DNA of 36,483 bases from Cymbomonas tetramitiformis (taxonomy: Eukaryota; Chlorophyta; Pyramimonadophyceae; Pyramimonadales; Pyramimonadaceae), in NCBI GenBank assembly GCA_001247695.2, contig LGRX02030364.1, forward strand, positions 1 through 36,483. Direction: 5' to 3'. The notes under the pieces were generated by a model. The model was not told the origin of the DNA, ran no database searches, and was given only the letters and a program-made list of their open reading frames with translations. The position numbers were made by a program, and so were the translations under genes. This document shows positions 21,401 to 30,407 of the stretch, one piece after another; within the stretch, counting starts at the first letter, position 1; every line of letters begins with the position of its first letter.

Positions 21401-23692
21401 TGGTATCTGCTGCTGGCTTTGGTGGCGATGACTGCTTTCGTTTCCTCGTGCCACTGCCCAAATCATCGCCAACAGCTCCGCTTGCACCCTTCCCCTTGGC
21501 CTCGCCAACAGCTCCGCTTGCACCCTTCCCCTTGGCCTCGCCAACAGCTCCACTTGCCCCCTTCCCCTTGGCCTTGGAAACTGCTTTCCGATTCCCCTTC
21601 GGGTTCTTGCTACCTTCACCAGCATGGTTGCCGGGTACTTTCTGCTTCGCGTAAGGAGTACTGTCCGAGAGCTGCATCGGTGCACCACTTGACATGACAA
21701 ATGCCGTCACCGTCCCCACCAAACGGAAGGTGAGCCCCGCTGAGAAGTTGGAGGAGGCGAGAGTCCAGTAGTTGGTGTCGCCAACCTTTGCCGCTGTCCT
21801 CGCCCCACCTGGCTGCTCCGAGCGCCTCTGCTCCTCGGCCGCGATCTTTTCCCAGGCAAAAGCCAATACCTGCTTAAAGCCTTGATACCTCTCGGCCTCC
21901 TCGGCTATTTCCCCATCGGCAAAGGGCAGCTTCGTGGGTAACGTGTCGAGGTCGCCGTCTGCATAATCGGGCAGGCGGATGTCGTGGGCGTAGACCTTGT
22001 TGCTCTGCAGCTGAAGAAACGGGTATCTGTCGCAAAAGTGCTCCTCCCGCTTGAGCGTGACATGTCGGTTCTGAAGGAGAGGGGTTTGAAACATGACGTA
22101 TTCGGCCGTGTTCCCGGAATGCTTCTCGCTCAACAAAGTGGCATGCCACTGACCCGAGCTGCCTTGGCTCAAGTTGGCGCAAACGAACCGGATTGTGGCG
22201 CCGTCTAGATCAAGACCAGCCTCCTGCCCAAGGTCCATCACTGTTTCTACTTGCATGCCCTGTACCAAGGGCATGCGATACGTAAGTTTCTTCTCCCGGG
22301 TGAACTGGGCCTCGAGGTAGACGTACACCTGTAGAAGCCACCATTTCGAAATAAAGGAAAGTTACAGGCCAAATAAAAGCAAACAATGTGGTTTTCAAAG
22401 GCAGGCCGGTCGCTTACTGGCTGTTTGCCGTTCACCAAACGCGGCACCAACTCCGTTCGAGCGTTCTTGACGTTCGTACGATGCATTTTGGCGTTCGAAC
22501 TATCTTCCTGCGCCATCTCGTCGAAGGAAAGATATTCGGGGTCATCCGCACTTGGACCCCGTACGAGTTGAAAGTCAACCGCTGCCTGAACTTCTTTATC
22601 CTCACGGAACACGAAGGTGATGTCCTTCACGTCCCCGTGCTGGCATGTCAGGTACGCAATTGCATCCCCAAAGGTGGGGAAGACACCTGGATTGCCTGGT
22701 TTGCGTAGGTTGAAGATCACCACGCGATCCGCAACCGCATGCCCCGACAAGGGAGGCGTCCAGATCTGCTTGAGCCATGCCAATCCAACTAACAGAGGTA
22801 ACCCTAGGCTGTTGACCTCCTCAAACTCAAGCAGAAACAATTTTCTACCCTCCCTTGCCTTCCACCTAGGCTGCTCCAAGACGGCGTCGTCATCCTCGTC
22901 GAGCTGGTGGGGTGCGTCCACGATGACGCGTGTTTCCTCCTCCCCGGGTTGGGGCCCGTACCGCTCCTGGCACAACGTCAGCATATTACTGACGATCTTT
23001 TTTTCGTCCGCCTTGTATAGTTTGCTTTCAAAAACATCATATTTGGACCCGTCCTCCAAGCATTTCAGCAGGAGCTCTTTCCCACAGCCATTTTCCAGTC
23101 CGAAGTCTGCATGTATGATTACCGGCTTGCCGTCCCCATCCTTCAGACCGCCCTGGTCCAAGCACTGCCCCAAAAGCACGTACTCCCACCCATCGGCCGT
23201 GACCTTTACCAGCTCCTGGCAGGTGATCAGACCCAGCGAAACAAGGTCCACGCTGAACGCATCTAATTCAGCGTGGACCTGCAACTGATCCATGGGGTTG
23301 CCGTCCTCCTCGAAAGGCAACAAATCCTTTGCGGCTTGCATGGCTTCTGCGAGATTTTGCGCCGCATGTGCTTCTTCTGCTGTAACCGGAGGATCGGGTG
23401 CTTTTTGGGGGGGGCTGGGAGAGGCATTACCACCAGAACCAACACAATATTCCTCCATTTTTTCAGTTACCCTTAAAATTGAGTCATCTGTAAAAAGCTT
23501 ATTCTCTAGAATGTGTTTCCACAAGGGGCCTTTTAATTCGTAGTTATCCCATGTTAGAATAATTTCGCTCACATCTCCCGCATCGTCATAAGGAACGATA
23601 CACTTGCCCTCGTTTTTGAGCTGAGTTTGTAATATCTTCTCCAAATCGGGAAGGGCTCTATCCAACAGTTCTTGTACGGAAGTTAAACCCAT
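18409..23692 (-). CDS. Large protein with C-terminal permuted DNA methyltransferase-like domain (MTase-1; 5 exons)
   Basis: Exons: 23692-22418, 22328-21153, 21060-20491, 20369-20136, 19905-18409; all junctions are GT-AG and phase 0, giving 1,583 codons. Exon 2 has three 12-residue AKGKGASGAVGE-type repeats (21468-21575) and a basic bipartite NLS-like segment (GTRKRKQ...TKRKR). Exon 3 is a long Gln/Glu/Lys coiled coil. The last exon holds a beta-order amino-methyltransferase fold: motif IV-like DCNY at 19194-19183 (residue ~1323), FFWHKANV, a HQKP element, then SAM-binding DACCGVGST at ~18654 (residue ~1503) and AIGFDHD. Class members methylate adenine-N6 or cytosine-N4. DCNY departs from the usual (D/N/S)PP(Y/F/W), so activity is uncertain. 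An in-frame TAA lies in exon 3 (20892-20890; CAA would be Gln). The gene is divergent from the DUF7869 gene across 457 bp. Confidence 0.78.
19953..20047 (+). repeat. 33-bp tandem repeat in MTase-1 intron 4
   Basis: Three copies of a GGCATGGTACCGACGGGTCC-type unit start at 19960, 19993 and 20026 (period 33). They lie wholly within the 230-nt intron between exons 4 and 5. Although the period is a multiple of three, the open frame through the repeat does not match the exon 5 frame, so it is treated as intronic. Confidence 0.85.
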
Positions 23693-23727
23693 TATTGTTG
23701 AACACGAAAGTGCAGAATATAAAGTGA

Positions 23728-23812
23728 AATCTTGCAAATTTTCGTCACCGGTACCCAGACAATAAATTGTTTAAAAACTACCTGGGCACCGGTGACGAAA
23801 AACCGCAAGATT
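23728..23812. repeat. 31-bp imperfect inverted repeat upstream of MTase-1
   Basis: Arms 23728-23758 and 23782-23812 pair at 27 of 31 positions around a 23-nt AT-rich spacer. Both arms contain TTTTCGTCACCGGT. The repeat starts 36 bp upstream of the MTase-1 ATG and shares its TTCGTC/GACGAA element with the adjacent tandem palindromes. Confidence 0.85.
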
Positions 23813-23845
23813 GTGTCAAGGTGGTAACAATCTACCAAAGTCCTC

Positions 23846-24050
23846 GACGAATTCTGAGAATTCGTCGAGCGGGGCCCCAGCGCCCGTGACGAATTCTGAG
23901 AATTCGTCGAGCGGGGCCCCAGCGCCCGTGACGAATTCTGAGAATTCGTCGAGCGGGGCCCCAGCGCCCGTGACGAATTCTGAGAATTCGTCGAGCGGGG
24001 CCCCAGCGCCCGTGACGAATTCTCAGAATTCGTCAAGGGCTCTGGGGCCC
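23846..24050. promoter_or_regulatory. Five 42-bp tandem units with GAATTC palindromes in a divergent promoter
   Basis: Copies of GACGAATTC start at 23846, 23888, 23930, 23972 and 24014, an exact 42-bp period. Each unit carries a palindrome CGACGAATTCT-G-AGAATTCGTCG (less perfect in some copies) and a GC-rich GGGGCCCC-AGCGCC spacer; the fifth unit has CTCAG instead of CTGAG at the centre and a diverged spacer. The array is in the 457-bp gap between the divergent starts of MTase-1 (23692) and the DUF7869 gene (24150). Plausible roles are binding sites for an element-encoded protein, a co-regulatory switch, or a target for the neighbouring MTase. All are inference. Confidence 0.8.
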
Positions 24051-24149
24051 TGAAAGAATTCCTGAACAATTCGTCACCAATGTCACGAAACAGAAACACC
24101 TAAAGCGGTTTACCCGACTCAGGTAAGTATTTTTTGTTCTGCTCAAAAC

Positions 24150-25736
24150 ATGGAGTCCCGCAAAAAGAGACCCTCCAGAAAGCAGCTTGACAAAAAACAG
24201 CGAAACAATATCGCCACGTTTTGCTCGGCTGAATATTCATGTGGATGCTCTGAGAGATGCGATCGTCAGTTTGCGTACGCTTCCTACGAAAGAAACTATA
24301 ATCATAAGAATCTTCTATCTCAGAGAGAGCTCACTTCTGTGCTGACTTCCACTATTGCTGATGCAGTCGTGCGGGACTCCAAAACAGGAGAGCGTTGCAT
24401 CCCTTGTATCAGCACCCCGTTCAAGTTCGGTGACAAGAGGGTATGCGCTGTCACTTTCCGCAACTTATGGGGCTTGCCACGTGCTACATTCTTTCGGTAT
24501 CAGAAGGCTGCCCTAGCAATGGGTGGCATGATTCCGAAGACGACGGTTTTTCAAGAGAAAAAGATCCCCAAAACGCCGTTCGGTCCTTGTTACGACGCTT
24601 TTACGGACTGGGCTATGGTTCACATGTTAAAAGGTCTTCCACAAGACATGCCAACCAATGGGTCGCTACAGATCAAGCCGCTGGATTACGACGTCGAGTA
24701 TATTAATTACCGACGCCTGGTGGCGGAACCGGTCCTTGTCGTGAATAAGACCTTCCGGAAATACTGCAGGCACTTGGTCAAGAACGAACTGAAAATCCGT
24801 ATTCGGAAGAAGGTCGAAGTGTCAGGCATGTGTTCGATCTGCGACAACCTTGACGCGCGTTGGGCTAAGTTGCAGGCTTCCGATCCAGACCATGACGCTT
24901 GGAAGGATTTGACTAACCTGAAGGAATCACACAGCGAGACGCACAAGTATCAACGCAACTGCTACGACGCACGCAGGAGAGAAAGCGCTGATCCTCTTGG
25001 GGAGATCGACTCCATCGCCCTTGACGGGGCGGCAAACAAGAATACCGTGGTGCCTCACGCCCCTCATCAAGTGAAACACATCAACGAGAAGAAACAGAAT
25101 TTCTTCAACTTGCATCTGCAGCTCACTATATTCCATGGTTGCATGTTGCTCTTCAATCTGAGTTTTCCTTGGAGCCAACCCAAAGGCGCGAACATGATGC
25201 TGACTTCCTTTACCAACCTGCTTGTGCTCCTGGCTTTTGGGCATAGTGGCAAACGATTCTTCAGGAAGACGTTGCATCTTCAAGTTGACGGAGGCTCTGA
25301 AGACTGGAATCGCTACACGTTCGGCTTTTGCGCCCTGCTGGTTCATTATGGCATCTACCACAACCTCGTGTTGCATCGCCTGATGGTTGGACACACCCAC
25401 AACGATGTTGATGGCTGGTTCGGTTTGATGAAGATGTACATATTCGGTAAGGATGCTACAAAAGCAGGCCGATGGCTCATCTTACTCGAAGACTATATCA
25501 GCTGGCTTGTATCGTGGCCGGTAAATAACTTCTTGAAGCTGGTACAAGTTCAGGGTCAGCAGCTGGACTTCAAAAAGTGGTTGAAGCCGCATCTGAACTG
25601 GGACCTCACGGGATATGGAGGTATGGTGCGCGACGTGCATTACGTGGAATTCCAAAAGGACGAGCATGGCGTAGTTCGCATGAAGTACAAAGGGGGGGAC
25701 CATACTGTATTAAGCCATGTCTTCCCAAAGGCGTAG
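24150..25736 (+). CDS. DUF7869-type transposase-like protein, 3' end disrupted
   Basis: The ATG-initiated frame encodes 528 aa. The N-terminal part is Cys-rich (CGCSERCDRQ) and includes VCAVTFRNLWGLPRATFFRYQ, the fold-start segment usual in this group. The C-terminal half has likely metal-binding acidic residues in an RNase H-like order: SIALDGAANK (~291), LQVDGGSEDWNRYTF (~378) and VGHTHNDVDGWFGLM (~414-428). DUF7869 proteins are widespread, multi-copy and presumed transposases in algae and oomycetes; no reaction has been demonstrated to my knowledge. The present stop (TAG 25734-25736) follows a run of seven Gs (25692-25698). In the +1 frame the reading continues to the MULE target site at 25749 and resumes beyond the MULE at 30191. 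The original protein was therefore longer. A strong splice-donor sequence at ~24122 hints at a 5' UTR intron. Confidence 0.7.
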   Translation: MESRKKRPSRKQLDKKQRNNIATFCSAEYSCGCSERCDRQFAYASYERNYNHKNLLSQRELTSVLTSTIADAVVRDSKTGERCIPCISTPFKFGDKRVCAVTFRNLWGLPRATFFRYQKAALAMGGMIPKTTVFQEKKIPKTPFGPCYDAFTDWAMVHMLKGLPQDMPTNGSLQIKPLDYDVEYINYRRLVAEPVLVVNKTFRKYCRHLVKNELKIRIRKKVEVSGMCSICDNLDARWAKLQASDPDHDAWKDLTNLKESHSETHKYQRNCYDARRRESADPLGEIDSIALDGAANKNTVVPHAPHQVKHINEKKQNFFNLHLQLTIFHGCMLLFNLSFPWSQPKGANMMLTSFTNLLVLLAFGHSGKRFFRKTLHLQVDGGSEDWNRYTFGFCALLVHYGIYHNLVLHRLMVGHTHNDVDGWFGLMKMYIFGKDATKAGRWLILLEDYISWLVSWPVNNFLKLVQVQGQQLDFKKWLKPHLNWDLTGYGGMVRDVHYVEFQKDEHGVVRMKYKGGDHTVLSHVFPKA

Positions 25737-25740
25737 ACGA

Positions 25741-25749
25741 GGACTTGAC
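25741..25749. repeat. 9-bp target site duplication, left copy (GGACTTGAC)
   Basis: Identical to 30182-30190 and directly abutting the left TIR. Nine base pairs is the typical Mutator/MULE duplication length. Confidence 0.93.
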
Positions 25750-25996
25750 GAGTGTTGGTATTAGGCCACTGTTTGGGCCCCGGCCCTCGGGCGGCCGTCC
25801 ACGATTTGGGCCGTCCACATGTGGACGGCCCAAATTGTGGACGGCCGGGGGCCAAAACATTCTTAACATTCTAACATTTCGCAAATTAGGGCTCCCATAC
25901 TTAAGCCCATACTTAAGGCGTGTAACGCGTCGGCCCGCGTCGACGCCTGCGTTTTCCCATACTTAAGAAAAAATATATTTTTCATACTTAAGGAAT
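25750..25996 (+). repeat. MULE left TIR with nested 54-bp palindrome
   Basis: Pairs with 29942-30181. It contains a near-perfect 54-bp palindrome (25793-25846, one mismatched pair) centred on CCACATGTGG, and several CATACTTAAG motifs toward its inner end (for example near 25898, 25908, 25959 and 25983). Confidence 0.9.
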
Positions 25997-26025
25997 ATAT
26001 TAATGTTTTTGGGGTATTCTCGGAG

Positions 26026-26099
26026 TGCTGGTCGGCATCAGCACTCGGAGTGCGTCCTCCGCACGACGCCTACGGTTCTGACAATCGTATACGATTGTC
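26026..26099. repeat. Hairpins and first CGTATACG palindrome in the MULE 5' leader
   Basis: GAGTGCTG/CAGCACTC arms with an 8-nt loop at about 26026-26049, then GACAATCGTATACGATTGTC (perfect 20-bp palindrome) at 26080-26099. They lie ~130-200 bp upstream of the transposase ATG. The same palindrome recurs in the transposase intron. Confidence 0.8.
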
Positions 26100-26224
26100 A
26101 AGCTCTGTCCCCCATACCAATATTGTGAATGCTTTTTATTTCTTAAACATTTACACTGGCACCATGTCTATATAGAGTGTTCATTTCATAAAACAAATCA
26201 TTTTTCATGGTACCTTAGGATACC

Positions 26225-29200
26225 ATGCCCACTTCCCTGCGATACGGTAACCGTGCTTTGGATGTCCCGCATGGGGTGCCAATATCTCTTAATTTACTCC
26301 AGGCCTTGTTTCCAACCCTTACAGATACCCCCATGCTTCTTCACATGCGCAGCACAGAAGACGTGCAAACTGTCGAGCTCGGTACCGAGTTCCCTGACGG
26401 AGCTGTCGTACTTGTGATCGGTGGTGTCAGTTCAACCCCCGGATCTATTGACGTGAAAACCGGTTGTGCTAATGTCGAAACTGCCACACACGAATCTTCC
26501 CAAGCATCAGCTTCTCCGCCTCGCCCTGAAGTAAAGCAAGAAAATTTAGTTTGTGACTTAACCGAATCGCCTCCACCTCCTAAGGACTCGTATGAATCTA
26601 CGAAATCCTCTAGCGCTGTACAAGAACCAAAGCTCAAGCATAAGGTCAAATCGGAAAATACTGCCTATACCGGACCAGCTATTCCGATAGATTTTTCTCA
26701 GCACGTTGATTTGACCCAAGACGTAGCGCCAGGTATACGTGAAGAGGTTGTCGACGAACTGCCAGTGCCTCTACTTCCGGGGGTAGTTTATAAGCCACGT
26801 GCTGGACATTTCTCTCCTTGGAGAGATTTCTTAAAATACGATCCGCAGACCTGGATGCGTTCTGGGAACAAAAGGCGTATCAGAGGCCGTATTACTAGAA
26901 CTACGCGATGTGGTGGGGCTTTATCATGTGAGAACGATGCATGTGTCCTATATCGTACAACGGGTGAACGTAACCGTTTCCAATTCACCGGTACCTTTAA
27001 GAACCGCAATCTGGCGTGCGCCCTTTGCAACGCTGCGCCTACTCATTCCGGCAATTGTCCATTTGAAGTAAGCTTCCAAGAAGACTCCGATTTGAACATC
27101 CTCGTGCTTTCTACTCCCTCCAATGGACACAACCATTCCGTGTTGTCCACCGACAATCCCAGCGTGGGTGAGCTAAAAGCAGCTAAGACTAGGGCTGAGG
27201 AGGTTATTAACACCGGTGGAGTTCGAAACGTGTGCCAGGTGAAAATGACTTTGCTCACGGAAACCGTCTTTCCAAAAGACTCTTCTTTTGACCCTAGCCA
27301 GCTACCAGACATCGCGAGGAAAATGAACGTGATTGATAAGGCAGTGGACCAGAATCTCGTGCGAGGTCGTCGACAGGATGAGGGCATGCAAGCCGTTTCC
27401 CAATGGGCTGCTAAGCACGGTAAGGGCCTACTGCAATCTTTCGCGGACGAGGGGAACATCGACAGTTTTGCTCACACGTTCGTTATGTCCAGTGTCGGCG
27501 TGGATGGAGGTGTCGATCTCGTGCGTCGCATGCACCCGAAAAGTAGCGACGACTACCTCCGCTCAGCGTACGTCCACTTGGATTTCGTACATCGCAAGGT
27601 TTCTGGGGATTGGGTGACGATGGGGGCGCACGTGTTCTCCATAGAGGCCAACGCTCTGCTCACTATTGCCACCATGAACGTACCCAAAGACTGTACCGAA
27701 ACACAGGTACTGTTTTGGACATTGGTGAAGAAGACGGTAGCAGCCGAACACCCGCGTGAGGAAGTATTATTCTACGGCTTCATGGGAGATGCAGCAGGTA
27801 AGTTGAAGATCATAATTTTCAATGGGAGAGTTTGTAAGTTACACGGTTCTGACAATCGTATACGATTGTCAGAACCGTTGACATTCGTATACGACTGTCA
27901 CCTACGCATGGAATACAGGGCAAGTCAAAAATCATAGTTTTATATGTGTGAGTTTGCACTTTATAACGTTCTGACAATCGTATACGATTGTCAGCACCGT
28001 GTGAACCTACGCATGATATGCTTGGTTTTCATGAACTGATTAATATTTGGGGCACAGGTGCTAACTGGGCAGCAATCAAGAAAGTTTGGCCAGACCAAGA
28101 TGACCGTAACAATCTGGAGTGCACGTTCCATTGGGGGCAGAACTTACATAAGATCGAATCTCTTATTCCATCAGATCTCCATGCCGTGCATAAAGACCTG
28201 TTACAGCGATGGATTTACTCTACTCCCGAGGCCAAGGTGTCCTGTGAAACTGCCATCTTCGCCTGGTATGCTGAGAAATGTGGCAGGTCGAATCAGCCAA
28301 AATTGAATGCGTACTTCGTTTTCCAAATACGGCACGCGCAGCACATTCTGTCGCAATTCCAGGGACAAACCGAAGACATGACCGCCGAAATCCAACGACC
28401 GCGTGTATGCCTTGCGGAAAGCATGCACGCGAAGTGGAGATCGTGGGGGGCATACTACTCCACCTTGTTGGAGTCGGTGGAATTCGATAGCCTTATGCAG
28501 ATTCGACAGATTTGCCTGGCGATGAACCGGCAGAACTCATCAAAGCACTTGTTGTGCGTGCAAGGTCGTATTCGTTCATTGGAGGATAAGTGGGTTAAAG
28601 GTGTCCTTACTCAGGCAGAGTTTGCAGATGGTCGCGAATTAATGCAAACAGTTCGTGCTGGCGCGACAGGATGGCTTCCACAGAGGGGCATCCCTGCAAC
28701 GGACACGCACCGTCCAGATAAGGTAAACCATGGGGGGGTTTCGCGCAAACGCCCTGCGGAACTTCCCTCGGAAGGCGTCGCCTCCAAGAAGACGCGCACT
28801 GCCTCGGCGGTGCCACCTGCCTCTGCGGCAAGACCTACCTCGGCGGCAAGACCTACCTCGGCGGTGCCACCTGCCTCTGCGGCAAGACCTACCTCGGCGG
28901 CAAGACCTACCTCGGCGGCAAGACCTACCTCTGCGGCACGTCCGGAGCGTACTTTCGTTCGCGTTTACCCGGAAGCTGGTGGGGACTTCCAACCTTCCCT
29001 GCTTCACGTCATGCGGGCAGGCACTAACGGTAAATGCTATGGACGGAAGTCTAATGGTTCTCGTCACGACATCCCAATCGCGAAAGGGCAGCTGACTATT
29101 GGGTACACTGGAAGCTTGACCTATTATTTTCCAGCAAAAAATTTATCTCTTAAAAAGGGTCAAGTTCGCGAAGTGAGGACCACTCCCCCGATCCGGAGGA

Positions 29201-29871
29201 TTATATTCTGCTCGTGGAAATGTGTTCAAAACCCGTGGTATTGTTGTCACGTTTCGATGCCTGGACTGCCCGAGGGGGGGGCGAACAGTGTACCCAAACT
29301 TCTCGTTGCACCGGACACAAAGATCCTGGAAAGTGAGGAGACTCGTCTCTGTTCTCTTGGTGTTTGCGTTGCCCATGAGGATGTGACCCCAGAAGAGGCG
29401 CGAGGACATCTGCTGAGATCGGAGAATTCGGAGATGGACGTGGAGGAGAGACTTCGCAGCGGTGTTAAGGTGAAAGCGAGTGGCAAGGGTTTCTTGACGA
29501 AGAAGATAGCGAATTTCTATACCGCGCTCCACAACATGGTTAAGACCGATAACCTTGCACTGACTCAAATCCGGAAATGTGTTCCTGGTGGTGCAACCGT
29601 CTATAACTTCCGAGTTTCTCACCCTGATTCTGATGGCCGTGAATACCTCTTGGAGTTTGGACGGGAATACCGTTGTTCGTGTCCGTGTTTTCGAGAAATG
29701 GCGAGGACCCGACCTGCTCCATGCAAGCATTTCCTTTGGCTGTACTCCGAGATATTCGAAATTCCGATCATTACGAGTGTGGGATACCTTCACGAGCCAT
29801 CTCTGCTATCCTCAGAAGTTCGCAAAATACTGTCGTATTATCCTGGAATTCCGGACAACTTCGATCTCTAG
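26225..29871 (+). CDS. MULE transposase with zinc-finger and SWIM domains (2 exons)
   Basis: Exons 26225-27797 and 28058-29871, joined in phase (GCA GCA G|GT GCT), give 1,128 aa. Order: a poorly conserved, perhaps ubiquitin-like N-terminus and Ser/Pro linker; a WRKY-GCM1/FAR1-like zinc-binding region with CGGALSCENDAC, CALC and a terminal GHNHS (~228-303); the MULE catalytic core with HLDF, YGFMGDAAGANWAAIKKVWPD (~520-535), the CxxH of LECTFHWGQN, and a downstream AESMHAKW Glu; an Ala/Pro/Thr repeat (~772-820); and a SWIM finger CSCPCF...CKHF (~1065-1082), typical of Mutator transposases and involved in DNA or protein binding. The protein would cut at the TIRs in the nucleus and make 9-bp duplications. 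The frame ends at TAG 29869-29871, about 70 bp before the right TIR. No internal stop or frameshift was found. Confidence 0.92.
27843..27992. repeat. CGTATACG palindromes in the MULE transposase intron
   Basis: A perfect 36-bp palindrome (27843-27878, centre CGTATACG), a degenerate 20-bp copy (27880-27899, GACATTCGTATACGACTGTC) and a perfect 20-bp copy (27973-27992, GACAATCGTATACGATTGTC). All are inside the 260-nt intron 27798-28057 and match the leader copy at 26080-26099. Confidence 0.9.
28800..28942 (+). repeat. Coding minisatellite (Ala-Ala-Arg-Pro-Thr-Ser) in the MULE transposase
   Basis: Repeated 18- and 21-bp GCGGCAAGACCTACCTCG-type units encode alternating TSAARP, TSAVPP and ASAARP hexamers. 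The reading frame is kept, so this is a flexible linker between the catalytic core and the SWIM region. Confidence 0.85.
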
Positions 29872-29941
29872 TTGCTTTCTCTGACGCACGTTTGACAACA
29901 TACGTAGTCCCTGGTTAGGGGGGGAGGGGGGAGTCAGTGTA

Positions 29942-30181
29942 CATTCCTTAAGTATGAAGGAAAAAATTAAATTTCTTAAGTATGTGAAAACGCAGGCGTC
30001 GACGCGGGCCGACGCGTTACCCTCCTTAAGTATGGGCTTAAGTATGGGAGCCCTATTTTGCGAAATGTTAGAATGTTCAGAATGTTCGGGCCCCCGGCCG
30101 TCCACGATTTGGGCCGTCCACATGTGGACGGCCCAAATTGTGGACGGCCGGGGCCCAAACGGTGGCCCGATACTAATCCCC
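29942..30181 (-). repeat. MULE right TIR
   Basis: Reverse complement of the left TIR, including the nested palindrome (30096-30149) and CTTAAGTATG motifs. It ends exactly at the TSD copy 30182-30190. Confidence 0.9.
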
Positions 30182-30190
30182 GGACTTGAC
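30182..30190. repeat. 9-bp target site duplication, right copy (GGACTTGAC)
   Basis: Matches 25741-25749 and directly follows the right TIR. Confidence 0.93.
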
Positions 30191-30407
30191 CAAAGGTCTG
30201 GAAGTAATGAACAGCTATCCCGACATTGACAGCTCTCCACCCTTGCAGGAAGTGCAGCCGCTTCCAGCGAAGGAGGAGGCAGCCACCCTGAATGCGTTTC
30301 AGCGGCTATGTGATCATGGTGTCGACCGTATCTCTCATGAGCAACAAGAACATCTATGTGGGTATTTTCCCACCAAACGCACTTGGGGAGTTTGGGAGTT
30401 TCGGGAG
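30182..30407 (+). pseudogene. 3' remainder of the DUF7869 gene beyond the MULE
   Basis: With the MULE and one TSD copy removed, the left-flank frame GTA GAC GAG GAC TTG AC joins directly to C AAA GGT CTG GAA and stays open. It encodes an acidic, helical tail (segments KGLEVMNSYPDIDSS and EEAATLNAFQRLCDHGVDR). This frame is +1 to the upstream DUF7869 frame; one additional G in the run at 25692-25698 would reconcile them. The frame stays open into the AT-rich tandem repeat and meets TAA at 30468-30470. The true 3' end, or a donor near 30360, is not resolved. Confidence 0.6.

Larger units (their letters stand above)
25750..30181 (+). mobile_element. Complete Mutator-like element (MULE), 4,432 bp
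   Basis: Terminal inverted repeats of about 247 bp (25750-25996) and 240 bp (29942-30181) enclose one two-exon transposase gene. The outermost 22 bp of the two ends align without gaps from exactly the TSD borders, and the inner parts are much more similar. A perfect 9-bp duplication flanks the element. The intact transposase, long TIRs and perfect TSD suggest a recent and possibly autonomous insertion. The insertion split the 3' part of the DUF7869 gene. Confidence 0.93.

Noticed and set aside
23846..24050. Regular repeats resembling a CRISPR array
   Set aside because: The whole 42-bp unit is repeated, with no variable spacers, and the context is eukaryotic. It is a tandem palindrome array.
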